Source: Tessaracoccus bendigoensis DSM 12906
GTDB taxonomy: Bacteria; Actinomycetota; Actinomycetes; Propionibacteriales; Propionibacteriaceae
Direction: 5' to 3'
DNA length: 64,000 nucleotides
NCBI RefSeq assembly: GCF_900141915.1
Contig: NZ_FQZG01000015.1
Coordinates: 1 to 64,000, forward strand
Positions 48,663 through 57,527 of the stretch are shown one piece after another; the stretch's first letter is position 1; each line of letters starts with the position of its first letter. Below the pieces are notes generated by a model. It was given only the letters and a program-made list of their open reading frames with translations, searched no databases and was not told where the DNA came from. A program made the position numbers and the translations under genes.

Positions 48663-51398
48663 TCAGGTGACGGCCTCGGCGGGCCGTGGATTGGCGTCTC
48701 GTAGGTGGATCGCCAGCTGAACGCGGTGCGCCAGCTCCACGGGCAAGTCCCTGCCAGCGGCGCGCACGGACCGGTTGAGGGCCAGCACCTCGCGGTCCAG
48801 TTCCGCAGCTCTCGCGGCTACGGCGAACGCGTGGATCGCGCGGACCCGCAACTGGTCGTCCTCCGGCGCGGCCAGACGACCCCGTGCGACGGCCCAGAGG
48901 GCCAGGTCGGGGTCGGCGTGCTCGATGGCCCGGTCGGCCAGCACGCTTGCAGCGTCGACAATCATCGAGACCATGTCGGCGCGCAGCGTCTGGGCCCAAT
49001 GCCACTGAAAGGCCGACGCGCCGAGCGGTTCGCCGCGTACGAGGCGAAGGGCCTGACGCAGGGCGGACGGCGAGGCGGAGTTGACGCCCCCGGCGAGCAG
49101 GGCCTCGAAGCGTTCCCAGTCGGAAGTGACCCGCTCGTCCAGTCGGATGCGTCCGGTGTAGGCGTCGGGAAGGTAGGGCGAGCCGTCGGGGGCGGTGCCG
49201 AGCCAGGCGCGCAGCCGACACATGTTGGAGCGTCGGGTGCTTTCGGCCACGAGAAGGTCGCGCGTCATCACGGTGGGAGTTGCCCCCGGGTGAGCCAGCA
49301 GCCAAGCGCAGTACTCGATGCATTGCATTCGGGCGCGATTGGGTTCCTGGCCGGCCGGGTTGAGCAGCTCGACCTCACCCAGCAACGACAGCGTGGGATG
49401 CGGGTGTTCCTCTGGTGGTTCTGGCATCGGTTGCTCCTCGCCGTGAGCGGCCCCGACGAGGGGGAGGGGAAGGACGTTAGGTGGCAGGCTCGAGCTGTCG
49501 CTCCACCACGGGGCTGGGACGGTCTCGGTCGAGCCGGTGGCGCGGAACAGCTCGAGCAGCACCCTCCGGGCGGGTTCGCCGACCAGTTGCGGGGTGAACT
49601 TCTTGCCGCGGAAGGTGCCCAGCTCGGTCTCGAGCTCGACGGCCGCATGTTCGATGTGTGGGGCAGCGGGGGCAGTCGCGACGACGCCGACGCCGACCTC
49701 GCCCAACGCCAGGGCGTCGGCGACGGCGTCGAACTGAGTCGCCGACAAGGGACCTTCGAACAAGAACACCACCGGATTCCACGCGGCGTCGAGGTCGGGG
49801 TCGGAGCGCAGGTCGGGTAGGCTCCGCCCGCGCATGGCAAGGCGCCGTCGGGAACAGGTGCGGGCCAGTTCGGCGAGACCGTCGCTGGTCGAGGCCGACG
49901 CCGTGACACGCGGGTCGTCGAGGGCCTCGGCCCACTGCGCCCCGCCCACCACGATGAGTTCGACCCCTTCAGACCAGGGGGCCGACGACAACCCGGTCAC
50001 GATTGCCGCCAGGCCCGCGGTGGCTTCGCTGCCGGTCAGCACCGTGGCGCGTTCGCGTTCGAGTTCGATGGGCACCTCGGAGCCGTCCTCGGCCCAGCCG
50101 AGCAGCACCGTCGTGGGCGGCGGGGCTTCTTCCGGGTCCGGGGCATCGTCGGCATGGACGGCGAGGGCCCCCCAGAATCGCGATACCTGCTCGGGGACCG
50201 GTACCAGCCGGCGCCCGACGGCACGCCCGAGCAGTTGGGCACGCCTCCGGGTAGCGACCCCTGCGACGACCCCGAGGGCAAGCAACGCGCCGATCGGGCC
50301 GAGGACTGTCAACGGATCTGAGTCGACGGGGGTGGCCTCACCGGCGTGGCTGGCTGCGGGGGGAGGCTGGGTCGGGTCTGTTGCGGGCAGCCCGGCGCGG
50401 ACCGCAATCCTGCCCGGGGTCTCGATCGGCGCCTCTACCGGGCCTTCGACCGGCACCGGTGCCTCGGTCAGCGTCTCAACCGGGCCCTGGGACGGAACCC
50501 CAGCAGGGGGCTCGGCAGCCGGGCCGACCGCGGCTTCGGCGTGGACCTCGCCAGGAATCTCGGCCGCGACTTCGGGCGATGCCGTCGCGGACGGCGCGGT
50601 GTCTGGTAGCTGGAGAACCCAACCGACGTCGATCTCGTCCGGGTCGGCAATCTGGCCGCGGTTCAGGGCATGGATCTCTGGCCAGCGGTTCCCGTCACCC
50701 AGGACCCGTTCGGAGATGGCCCACAGTGAATCACCGCGCTGCACCACCACGTGGCTCGAGACGTTCTCGAGGGGGGACATCTGGGTAACCGGCAGCGTGA
50801 GGACCTGCCCGGCGGTGAGCGTGAACGAGTCGACGATGTCCGGGCTGAGCGCGACGATCTCTCGCCACCGCTCACCCGAACCAAGCTCACGTTCTGCGAT
50901 GTCCCAAAGCTCGTCGCCCTCCTGAACCACATAGACGCGGCCCACTTCTGCCGGTCTGGTAGCGGGCGGAGAGGTGACCGTCGGCTGGGCTTGTGCGGGA
51001 GGGGGGACCGTTGCCGGGGGAGGCCGGATGGGGTCGGCGTCGGCGATCGACGGCGTAAGCACCGCCGCCATTACGAGGGCGCCGATCATCGGACGGAGCC
51101 AACCCGTGCCCGGCAGGCGCAGCCGGACACGACGTCGGGTCAGTACCGCGATGAACTCGAACACCGTGGTGAGCGTGATCACCACCCAGGCGAGCCAGCC
51201 GAGGCAACTGAGCAGCGCGAGGATCAGGGCGCTGCCTGCCCTGGCGGTGAGCAGACCTGCCGGGTCGACCTGGAGCAGGTAGTCGATCGATCCGATCTTG
51301 AGCAGCACCCACGGTGCCCCGACGAGCAGCAGGGCGAGCGTCAGGAGCGCGCCGAGCGCCCGAGCGGCCTTCACCGCCCACTCCGTCGTCGGTGGCAC
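48663..51398 (-). CDS. Membrane LysM protein with C-terminal BTAD domain (Tad operon)
   Basis: The 911-residue protein has an N-terminal pair of transmembrane helices and a third near 105, two LysM domains (about 155-203 and 218-266, each with VVxxGDxLWxIxER and NxxQ/DxxTLxxG-type cores), a long Pro/Ala/Glu linker, another hydrophobic helix near 368 (LTVLGPIGALLALGVVAGVAT), and a C-terminal bacterial transcriptional activator domain (BTAD, about 770-905) made of helical TPR-like repeats. LysM binds peptidoglycan. BTAD normally sits in SARP regulators, but here there is no winged helix directly before it. This layout is common in actinobacterial Flp/Tad operons. It begins 4 bp after the pilin stop codon, from a GTG. 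Confidence 0.8.
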   Translation of the reverse strand: MPPTTEWAVKAARALGALLTLALLLVGAPWVLLKIGSIDYLLQVDPAGLLTARAGSALILALLSCLGWLAWVVITLTTVFEFIAVLTRRRVRLRLPGTGWLRPMIGALVMAAVLTPSIADADPIRPPPATVPPPAQAQPTVTSPPATRPAEVGRVYVVQEGDELWDIAERELGSGERWREIVALSPDIVDSFTLTAGQVLTLPVTQMSPLENVSSHVVVQRGDSLWAISERVLGDGNRWPEIHALNRGQIADPDEIDVGWVLQLPDTAPSATASPEVAAEIPGEVHAEAAVGPAAEPPAGVPSQGPVETLTEAPVPVEGPVEAPIETPGRIAVRAGLPATDPTQPPPAASHAGEATPVDSDPLTVLGPIGALLALGVVAGVATRRRAQLLGRAVGRRLVPVPEQVSRFWGALAVHADDAPDPEEAPPPTTVLLGWAEDGSEVPIELERERATVLTGSEATAGLAAIVTGLSSAPWSEGVELIVVGGAQWAEALDDPRVTASASTSDGLAELARTCSRRRLAMRGRSLPDLRSDPDLDAAWNPVVFLFEGPLSATQFDAVADALALGEVGVGVVATAPAAPHIEHAAVELETELGTFRGKKFTPQLVGEPARRVLLELFRATGSTETVPAPWWSDSSSLPPNVLPLPLVGAAHGEEQPMPEPPEEHPHPTLSLLGEVELLNPAGQEPNRARMQCIEYCAWLLAHPGATPTVMTRDLLVAESTRRSNMCRLRAWLGTAPDGSPYLPDAYTGRIRLDERVTSDWERFEALLAGGVNSASPSALRQALRLVRGEPLGASAFQWHWAQTLRADMVSMIVDAASVLADRAIEHADPDLALWAVARGRLAAPEDDQLRVRAIHAFAVAARAAELDREVLALNRSVRAAGRDLPVELAHRVQLAIHLRDANPRPAEAVT

Positions 51399-51401
51399 AC
51401 G

Positions 51402-51584
51402 TCAGGAAGGCAGGTTGTTGGTGACGTAGGCGGTGATCGCCCCGATGATGATCAGCGCGATGGCGGCCGCCCCCGCGAGCAGGATCGCATTTTCAGTGCT
51501 CTGGCTCAGGCCACGCTCGTCGCGCTCCCGGCTGCCGTGGAGCAGGGTGACGAGAATCCCGATGGTCCGGTGAATGGTGAACAT
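51402..51584 (-). CDS. Flp-type pilin-like small protein
   Basis: The 60-residue protein has a charged N-terminal leader of about 25 residues ending ERGLSQSTENAILLAG, followed by a single hydrophobic helix AAAIALIIIGAITAYV and a short tail. A Glu shortly after the leader, at about position 5 of the mature protein, is the hallmark of type IV pilins and Flp pilins. The start ATG 51584 has a near-perfect AAGGAGG. It lies between tadC and the LysM-BTAD gene and would be the pilus subunit polymerised by this operon. Confidence 0.65.
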   Translation of the reverse strand: MFTIHRTIGILVTLLHGSRERDERGLSQSTENAILLAGAAAIALIIIGAITAYVTNNLPS

Positions 51585-51633
51585 GTTTCCTCCTTGGTTT
51601 GTACTATCTGTCGGTGGTGTCGTCGGATTGCAG

Positions 51634-51642
51634 TTGTCCACA
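51634..51642 (+). promoter_or_regulatory. DnaA-box-like 9-mer
   Basis: TTGTCCACA differs from the DnaA-box consensus TTATCCACA at one base and lies between the pilin and tadC genes. Similar 9-mers occur at 53272, 53285 and 53297, and a perfect one at 56314. There is no dnaA or dnaN nearby, so this is a minor curiosity. Confidence 0.25.
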
Positions 51643-51659
51643 GGTTTGCTCCGGCCGGT

Positions 51660-52538
51660 TTACCCGGGGCCAAGTAGGGTCAGGAGTGCCGGGGTGAGGA
51701 GCGCGACGCCCAGCAGCAGCGCCGGGATCGTCATCCAGAGCGACATCGCTTCGCTCGCTTCCTGGGCCTCGGCCTTCTGACGACTCAGGTGCGCGTCACG
51801 AAGCTCCCTGACGCGGGCCTGCAGCACGTCCGCGAGCCCGGCGCCCTGCTCCTCCAACTGCATGATGTCGGCAAAGTCGGAAAGCTCTGCGACGTTCCAC
51901 TCCGCCGAGATCCGGCGCAGCTCGTCCCAGGGCTGGACCTGCTCCATGCGGGCCCGTTCGAGCCCGGCGGAGATCCTGCGGAACAGCGGGGCACCTGATA
52001 CCGCCGCCGCGTTGGCGGTTGCTTGAGCGGCCGAAGAGTTGGCCAGGCGTTCCAGCACCACCAGGTCGAAGAAGCTGTGTATCCCGTCGATGGCCGAGCT
52101 GCGGTGCCGTTCGGCCCCGCTGCGGAGGCGGAGGTCGGCCACGAAGTAGCCGACGACGGCGCACAGCAGCGCCACGCCGAAGGGAAGCAGGCCAGGGTTC
52201 CGCCCGAACACGAGTTGGGTGAGCGCCCACACCGTCGGGAGGAGCAGCCCCGCGAAGGTCCACACCAGCTTCTCGGTGAAGAAGTCGCCGACGCTTCGCC
52301 CTTGGAAGTTCAACAGCCGCTGCTGTTCCTGGCTGAGCGGCAGCCGGAGGCGGCGGTGCAGGCGCTGGCCAACGCCTTCGAGCCCGGCCGGGGACTCTTC
52401 ACGCTGGGGAAGCTGCGGGTGCCGGTCCAGGGCGGCGAGCGCGTCGCTGAGCCTCACCGGTGAAGCGACGGCCCCCCGAACCACCAGGAACCCGCCGAAC
52501 CCGGCCAGCATCCCCAAAGTGATCACCAGCCCTGTCAT
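51660..52538 (-). CDS. Tad pilus inner-membrane protein TadC-like (GspF/T2SSF domain)
   Basis: The 292-residue protein has an N-terminal helix, a cytoplasmic region, two helices near 95-140, a T2SSF domain (about 160-270) and a C-terminal membrane helix, as in TadC. The block ISAEWNVAELSDFADIMQLEEQGAGLADVLQARVRELR is typical of the T2SSF core. It forms the inner-membrane platform of the pilus together with TadB. The ATG overlaps the stop of tadB (ATGA), with GAGGAG upstream. It is third from the end of the operon. Confidence 0.85.
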   Translation of the reverse strand: MTGLVITLGMLAGFGGFLVVRGAVASPVRLSDALAALDRHPQLPQREESPAGLEGVGQRLHRRLRLPLSQEQQRLLNFQGRSVGDFFTEKLVWTFAGLLLPTVWALTQLVFGRNPGLLPFGVALLCAVVGYFVADLRLRSGAERHRSSAIDGIHSFFDLVVLERLANSSAAQATANAAAVSGAPLFRRISAGLERARMEQVQPWDELRRISAEWNVAELSDFADIMQLEEQGAGLADVLQARVRELRDAHLSRQKAEAQEASEAMSLWMTIPALLLGVALLTPALLTLLGPG

Positions 52539-53389
52539 GGCGCACTCCTCAGGAACCGCGGCGTCGGCGTCGGCACCGTGCGGCGACGCAGCATCAGAAG
52601 GCAGCCGAGGTAGGCGACGGCAAGCGCCGCAGCGATCAGTTGTCCGAGCGCCGTGGAATACGGGTCGAAGAAGCGGGGGTTGAGCAGGAGGGCCCCGACG
52701 AGCACCGCAAGGGTGATGATCGTCACCTGCCGCACCACGGCGCGTGGTTTCGCACGTTCGGCGGCGATCTCCCGCAAGGCCCGCAGACGGTCCTGAATGT
52801 TGTCTGACAACGCGGTGAGGGTCGCCCGGGTGCCGGCCCCGCCGCGCGACGAGGCGATGGCCAGGGCCGCGACGACCGCGTCCGCGTCGGCCGAGTCGAG
52901 TTCGTCGGCCATCGCCCACAGCGCATCCCGCATCGTCCAGCGCTGGTCGAGCCGCGTACACAGCCGGGCGACCGGGTCCTGTAGGACGGGGGAGACCTGA
53001 TGGCGGGTGGCGAAGATCGCATCCCTGATCGACTTGCCGGCCGTCAGTGAGGTGGCGATCAGACGCACCCAACGGTCCAGCCCGGCGAGCGTTTCGATCT
53101 CGCGCTGGGGTGGTGCGGCCAGCAGCGCCGGGATCAGGATCAACGCGGTCGGCACCAGAAGCAGTGAGATCAGCCATCCGGTGACGACCGCCGTCACCAC
53201 ACCTGCGGCCAGGGCAGCGCCGAGCCAGATCCTGCGTTTCCTCGGGAGGGTTACCCACCACTTGGCCGGCCTTGTCCACAGGGCTGTGGATGAACCTGTG
53301 GATGGAACGCGGGGGATGAGCCCGTTGATCAGGACGATGAGGCCGAGGCCGACCACGGCCCCTGCGGCGATCGCGAATGTCAGCCCCAT
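52535..53389 (-). CDS. Tad pilus inner-membrane protein TadB-like (GspF/T2SSF domain)
   Basis: The 284-residue protein has an N-terminal helix, a pair of helices near 60-95, a T2SSF domain (about 110-220, including WAMADELDSADADAVVAALAIASSRGGAGTRATLTALSD) and two C-terminal helices. It forms the platform with TadC and is driven by the adjacent ATPase. It overlaps the end of tadA by 10 bp and the start of tadC by 4 bp, so the operon is tightly coupled. Confidence 0.86.
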   Translation of the reverse strand: MGLTFAIAAGAVVGLGLIVLINGLIPRVPSTGSSTALWTRPAKWWVTLPRKRRIWLGAALAAGVVTAVVTGWLISLLLVPTALILIPALLAAPPQREIETLAGLDRWVRLIATSLTAGKSIRDAIFATRHQVSPVLQDPVARLCTRLDQRWTMRDALWAMADELDSADADAVVAALAIASSRGGAGTRATLTALSDNIQDRLRALREIAAERAKPRAVVRQVTIITLAVLVGALLLNPRFFDPYSTALGQLIAAALAVAYLGCLLMLRRRTVPTPTPRFLRSAP

Positions 53390-54807
53390 CTCGCGGCGCT
53401 CTCAAATTGGGCGAGTTCGGCCGCCATCGCCGCTTCCGGTTGGAACAGTTCCGGCGTGGTGTCCGTGGCGGCCCGGTACACCAGGTGGGTCGTCGGGCGC
53501 CCGGCCTCGACGGCCCCGGTGAGTTGACGCACCTCTGAGACGAACCTGCGCCGCACGCCGCCGCGCCACGCGTCGTCGCGCAGTGTCACGTGGACTACGA
53601 AGTTCATGTGGTGGGCGATCTGGCGCATTGCGTCGTCGATGCTCATCACGCGGCCCTGGGCTACCCGTGCCGCGAGCCGGTCGATGGTCGATGAGGCCGA
53701 GTGCGAGTGCGTCGTCGACAACGTGCCTGCGCCGGACTGCATGGCTTCGAACATGGCTCCGGCCTCGGCGCCGCGGACCTCGCCGACGACGAGGCGGGTG
53801 AGGTTCTGTCGCAGCGCTTCGGGGATCAGGTCGGCGACGGTGTAGGTGCCGACGCTCTCGCCGCCGGTTTGTTCGCCCATCCCGACCCTGGCTTGCAGTG
53901 CCAGCACGTTTCGTCGGTGTCGCAGCAGGTGGGTGAGGAGTTCGTAGTCGGTTTCGAGGGTGCCGAACCGCTCGTTGGGGTGGATTGCGGAGATCAGTGC
54001 GCGTAGCAGGGTGGTTTTGCCTGCTCCTTGATCGCCGGAGATGACGATTGATTTGCGGCCGAGTACCGCGGATTGCAGGAGTCGGGCGACCGGCCCGGGG
54101 AGCATGCCGTCCTCGGCGAGGTCGGCCAGGGTTACGTCTGTGAGGAGGTGCTGTCGGATTACGATGCTGGGTCGGTATGAGAGTCCGAAGCCGATGGCGT
54201 GGAGGCGGAACCGGTCGCCCAGGGCCAGGGTCATGGTGGGGTGGAGGTCGTCGAAGGGTCGGGCGGGGGAGGCGGTTTCGCCGAGGAAGCGGATCGCTTC
54301 AACGAGTTCTTCGTCTGAGTCGGCGATCGGTGGGTGCTTCTCGCGGTGGCCGTCGGTGTATTGCACCATGACGGAGTCGAAGCCGTGGATTTCGATGTTC
54401 TCGGCGGTGCCGATCTCGAAGAGTGGTTGGAGGCGGCCGTATCCGAAGATGGCGCTCTCGACGGCGTCGGCGTAGCGGGATTCCAACTCCAGTGGCCATA
54501 GCGCTTCGCCGGATTCGCCGAGGCTCTGCGCTCTGGCGTGGACGACGGCCCGGATGACGGCGCGACCCTTCGCGCGTCGGTCGCCTTCCGGCATCGGCTG
54601 TCCGCGGCTGCTCAGCCATTCGGCGGACGCGGCGGCGATCTGCTCTGCCGCGTCGCGGCGCATCCCGACGACCAGTTGCCAGTCGACGTTGCCGACCGGT
54701 GAATCCGTTGTGAGACGGGCGCGTTGGGGCGTGAGAATGTCGGGGTCGCGTACCACTCCAAGTTGGCCCAACGCGCCCGAGAGTGTTGGGATGCCTGTGA
54801 CGCTCAT
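53380..54807 (-). CDS. Tad/CpaF pilus assembly ATPase (TadA-like)
   Basis: The 475-residue secretion ATPase has an N-terminal domain (about 80-230, including RLQPLFEIGTAENIEIHG, the characteristic CpaF block), a Walker A SGDQGAGKTT (Lys264), an Asp box, a Walker B LVVGEVRGAEAGAMFEAMQSG, and the His box THSHS. It hexamerises at the membrane and powers pilin extrusion. The ATG at 54807 overlaps the stop of the CpaE-like gene (ATGA). Codons corresponding to about residues 194-234 are duplicated as a decayed fragment at 57.5-57.65 kb. Confidence 0.92.
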   Translation of the reverse strand: MSVTGIPTLSGALGQLGVVRDPDILTPQRARLTTDSPVGNVDWQLVVGMRRDAAEQIAAASAEWLSSRGQPMPEGDRRAKGRAVIRAVVHARAQSLGESGEALWPLELESRYADAVESAIFGYGRLQPLFEIGTAENIEIHGFDSVMVQYTDGHREKHPPIADSDEELVEAIRFLGETASPARPFDDLHPTMTLALGDRFRLHAIGFGLSYRPSIVIRQHLLTDVTLADLAEDGMLPGPVARLLQSAVLGRKSIVISGDQGAGKTTLLRALISAIHPNERFGTLETDYELLTHLLRHRRNVLALQARVGMGEQTGGESVGTYTVADLIPEALRQNLTRLVVGEVRGAEAGAMFEAMQSGAGTLSTTHSHSASSTIDRLAARVAQGRVMSIDDAMRQIAHHMNFVVHVTLRDDAWRGGVRRRFVSEVRQLTGAVEAGRPTTHLVYRAATDTTPELFQPEAAMAAELAQFESAARWG

Positions 54808-55604
54808 CGGGCCGGCTCCGCGACTTCGAGGACCGCCATGCGTAGCCTGCTGACCCGTTCTGACAAGGCGTTGGCTTCCGAGCGGAAGCGTCCCATGAAG
54901 GCCCCGCTGTGGAAGCGTCTTGGTTCGTCTTCGCCGTCGCTGAGGACGCCCGCGGTCTTTGGATCCCAGGGCTGCTCGACCCAGGCGGGCAGCCCGAACT
55001 GGGCGGCGATCTCGGCCGTCGAGTAGGGGCGGCCGGGGCCGATCACCGCCAGCGCGCACGGTGTGGGGGTCGGTAGGGAGCGCAACTGGTCTTCGAGCGA
55101 GACCAGGTGGATCCTGGCTGCGGCGAGCGAGCGCAACGTCGAGCGGACGGCGACGAGCACGACATCGGCTGCGGTCAGCAGCCCGAGGGGGAGCCCGGTG
55201 ACCGAGATGCGGCCGGCGTCGACCAGCACGTCGACGCCCTGGTCGTCCAGCGCCTCGAAAGCCTCGGCCAGTGCGTTCCACACGTGTTCGAACAGCCTGG
55301 ACGACCCTGCGGACGTGAAGCCGGGGAGGAGTCGTCGTTGCTTGTCGCCCTGCTCGACGAGGGGCAGGGTCTGGCGCCAGAGTTCGGGCGCGAGCGCGAC
55401 GCCTTCGCGGTGGAGGTGTGCCAAGGCGACCAGCCCCCGTCCGCCGTGATCCATGCCCCGCAGGTAGCCGGCCTGCACGGCCTGGGACGGGTCCCGGTCG
55501 CAGTCGGCGAGCAGCACGTGGCGCGGCCACGTGAGCGCAAGACCGAGCGCGGTCGTCGTCACACCGGGGGAGCCTGCCGCGGAGGTGAGCACGATGACCG
55601 CCAT
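54804..55604 (-). CDS. CpaE/ParA-like ATPase of the Tad operon
   Basis: The 266-residue protein begins VIVLTSAAGSPGVTTTALGLAL, a deviant Walker A in which the usual GGxGKT is SPGVTTT. This lacks the conserved Lys, which suggests no normal ATP hydrolysis. Other MinD/ParA landmarks are DCDRDPSQAV and DVLVDAGRIS. CpaE-type proteins position pili at a cell pole or along the cell. It starts by 1-bp overlap with the SAF-domain gene and ends by ATGA overlap with tadA. Confidence 0.8.
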   Translation of the reverse strand: MAVIVLTSAAGSPGVTTTALGLALTWPRHVLLADCDRDPSQAVQAGYLRGMDHGGRGLVALAHLHREGVALAPELWRQTLPLVEQGDKQRRLLPGFTSAGSSRLFEHVWNALAEAFEALDDQGVDVLVDAGRISVTGLPLGLLTAADVVLVAVRSTLRSLAAARIHLVSLEDQLRSLPTPTPCALAVIGPGRPYSTAEIAAQFGLPAWVEQPWDPKTAGVLSDGEDEPRRFHSGAFMGRFRSEANALSERVSRLRMAVLEVAEPAR

Positions 55605-56245
55605 CAGGAGCCCACCACCACGACGGCGACCAGGTCGCCCGCGGCCAGCCGTGCCACGGCGTCGGCGTCCGTGTCGGTGACTCGGATGTCGAGCGCGAAG
55701 GTGTTCGGGTCGTCGAGGGGTGCCGGGAGGCTGACGGTGGTCGCGTCGACCGCCTGCTCAGAGCCCTCCGTCAATCCGACCACCCGCACTTTCGTGCCGG
55801 CCGGTAGGTCTGAGGAGGGGAGCCGCCCGAGCGTCAGCCGTAGCCCGACCAGGGCCTCGCCGTCGGGGAGGGGATTTTCCCCGACGTGCCTGTGGAGGGG
55901 GAATGAGCCGCTGGGGAGGTCGCTCAGGGCGCGTTGTCCGACGAGGGACTCCAGCTCGGTGGCCGACAGGCGCGGTACCGAGAGGGTGTCGGGGACCTCG
56001 ACCACGGCCAGGTCGCTGGCTTCGATGACCTCCCCGCGGCGCACGTCGGTGGCCATCACGATGACCGATTCGTGGTTGGCGTTCATGGTGTAGAGGGCGG
56101 CGGCGCCGAGCCCGCCGAGCACGACCAGCAGGACCCCGAGCGCGATCAGTCGTGGGCTGCGGCGGGCGCGCAGCTGGACCGCGTCCGGGCGTGGTGCCTT
56201 CGGTGGCGTCAGGTCCGGCTTGGATGGCCGCTGGGGCTTGTGCAT
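55604..56245 (-). CDS. SAF-domain (CpaB/RcpC-like) protein of the Tad operon
   Basis: The 213-residue protein has a Pro-rich cytoplasmic N-terminus, one transmembrane helix (LIALGVLLVVLGGLGAAALY), an SAF domain (about 65-125, VIVMATDVRRGEVIEASDLAVVEVP) and a C-terminal beta region. CpaB/RcpC proteins sit in the cell envelope and shape or stabilise the pilus. ATG 56245 has GGGAGGAGCG upstream; the open frame before it is not homologous. It is the first gene of the operon, divergent from the XRE gene. Confidence 0.85.
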   Translation of the reverse strand: MHKPQRPSKPDLTPPKAPRPDAVQLRARRSPRLIALGVLLVVLGGLGAAALYTMNANHESVIVMATDVRRGEVIEASDLAVVEVPDTLSVPRLSATELESLVGQRALSDLPSGSFPLHRHVGENPLPDGEALVGLRLTLGRLPSSDLPAGTKVRVVGLTEGSEQAVDATTVSLPAPLDDPNTFALDIRVTDTDADAVARLAAGDLVAVVVVGS

Positions 56246-56313
56246 CGTCGCTCCTCCCGTGGGGCTACATCTAAACCCAGGAAGGGGGTCAACTCGGGCC
56301 TTTTCGGGACACC

Positions 56314-56322
56314 TGTGGATAA
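56314..56322 (-). promoter_or_regulatory. Perfect DnaA box in the tad/XRE divergent region
   Basis: TGTGGATAA (inverse TTATCCACA) is a perfect DnaA-box 9-mer 69 bp upstream of the tad operon start. It may regulate the operon, or be chance. Confidence 0.35.
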
Positions 56323-56357
56323 CTTCAGTTGAGCACTGCGGTGGAGTTTGGATCAAG

Positions 56358-56377
56358 ATGACGAATCTCCTCGTCAT
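56358..56377. promoter_or_regulatory. Operator-like inverted repeat upstream of the XRE gene
   Basis: ATGACGA and TCGTCAT are perfect 7-bp arms around a 6-bp spacer (56358-56377), 48 bp before the XRE start. It is the likely autoregulatory site of the XRE protein. Confidence 0.55.
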
Positions 56378-56425
56378 ATAGCGATGTTACGGCTGCTATC
56401 CTCGCCATAGATGAGGGAGGTGGAT

Positions 56426-56713
56426 ATGGCGGGCTACCAGATCGACGAGCAACTCACCACCTTCGGTGGCCATGTGCACGGCTGGCGCATGGTGCTCGGG
56501 CTCACCGCCCAGCAGGTCGCCGAGCGCGCTGGCATCACCCGAGATACCCTGCGCAAGATCGAAGCGGGTGACCCGGGCGTGGGCTTCGGCAACGTCGCCC
56601 AGGTGCTGCGCGCTCTCGGTGTGCTCGATCAGGCTGTTGACGCGATCGATCCGCTCGCCAGCGACATCGGGCGCCTGCGCGCCGGTCACCTCACGAAGAA
56701 GCGTGCCCGATGA
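56426..56713 (+). CDS. XRE-family helix-turn-helix regulator (antitoxin-like)
   Basis: The 95-residue protein is a single Cro/C1-type HTH domain (VHGWRMVLGLTAQQVAERAGITRDTLRKIEAGDPGVGFGNVAQVLRALGV) with a short basic C-terminus. It resembles HipB-type antitoxins. ATG 56426 is chosen because GGGAGGTGGAT stands directly upstream; a preceding ATG at 56411 has none. The next gene, where a toxin partner would be expected, is broken. A perfect 7-6-7 inverted repeat lies just upstream. Confidence 0.8.
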   Translation: MAGYQIDEQLTTFGGHVHGWRMVLGLTAQQVAERAGITRDTLRKIEAGDPGVGFGNVAQVLRALGVLDQAVDAIDPLASDIGRLRAGHLTKKRAR

Positions 56714-56725
56714 CTGGCCCGGTCG

Positions 56726-57392
56726 GTGGGCCGCCCGTCGGCGGAGTTAGTGGAGGGCGCCGAGGGTGGGGTGGTGTTCGTGTTCGGGATGGCTACCTAC
56801 AGCTACGCGGCAGATGATGAGGCGGGGCGTCGGCTGGCGGCGGTGCAGTATTGGTTTCGAAGATCGCCACGGCAGCGACCGGTGGCGCCAGGAGAACTAC
56901 TTCAAATACGCCGGCAACACTTCGTCCTCGACGCACTCGACAGCTACGCCGATACCCCCGACGACCCGGCCTGTTGGCTGGTACCCAACCCTGGCCGCCC
57001 TCGGCGTCGAACTCACCAACACCCACACCCGCCGAGGCAGGTCCTCAATCGGCCACCTTGCGCAACGGTGCCACGGTCTGCTCAGCAAGGGACAGACGCT
57101 GGCGCTGTTCGTGGACGAGAGCCCCAAGCAGGACGACATCCGAGCCCACGTCCGCGAGTTCAAGAAGAACGGGACTTGGTCGAAGATCGACCGGCGACCC
57201 CTGAAGAACATCCTCGATACGGTCTACTTCGCTCCCTCGTGCGAGAGCCGCCTTCTTCAAGCCGCCGACCTCGTCTCTTACGCCCACTTTCGCGCCCGAA
57301 TGACGCCCGTTACGTCGAAGAGCCACGGAGCGGGGAAGCAGGCGTGGGGAATCGTGGAGAACCTGTGCGATTGCAACTTCTGGGTTCCCTAG
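56726..57392 (+). pseudogene. Broken DUF3800-like gene downstream of the XRE regulator
   Basis: Fragments in different frames follow the XRE gene. The last 105 or so residues (about 57075-57392) read LALFVDESPKQDD, LKNILDTVYFAPSCESRLLQAADLVSYAHFRARM, which matches the C-terminal part of DUF3800 proteins (DES...D and LQxADLVxY). The 5' part instead reads GVVFVFGMATYSYAADD in another frame, perhaps a remnant of a HipA-like N-terminus, with no intact start. At least one frameshift is needed to join them. DUF3800 proteins are common in mobile and defence islands. I judge it a decayed gene. Confidence 0.55.
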
Positions 57393-57400
57393 ACGCACAT

Positions 57401-57423
57401 CAGCCCCGGACTAACCGGGGCTG
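57401..57423. terminator. Hairpin after the DUF3800-like remnant
   Basis: CAGCCCCGG, a 5-nt loop, then CCGGGGCTG forms a perfect 9-bp stem 9 bp after the stop codon. No U tract follows. It could terminate transcription from either side. Confidence 0.55.
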
Positions 57424-57527
57424 TGGCGGATGGGACTCGTTAGGAGAACCCGTTAATTCATGGCACATGGCCCTCCGTGCCACCACAAGACACAACACGC
57501 CACCAGACGCCACAACGCGCGGCCGAC

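Noticed and set aside
53272-53305. Replication origin
   Set aside because: DnaA-like boxes are few and inside tadB; no dnaA, dnaN or AT-rich unwinding region is nearby.
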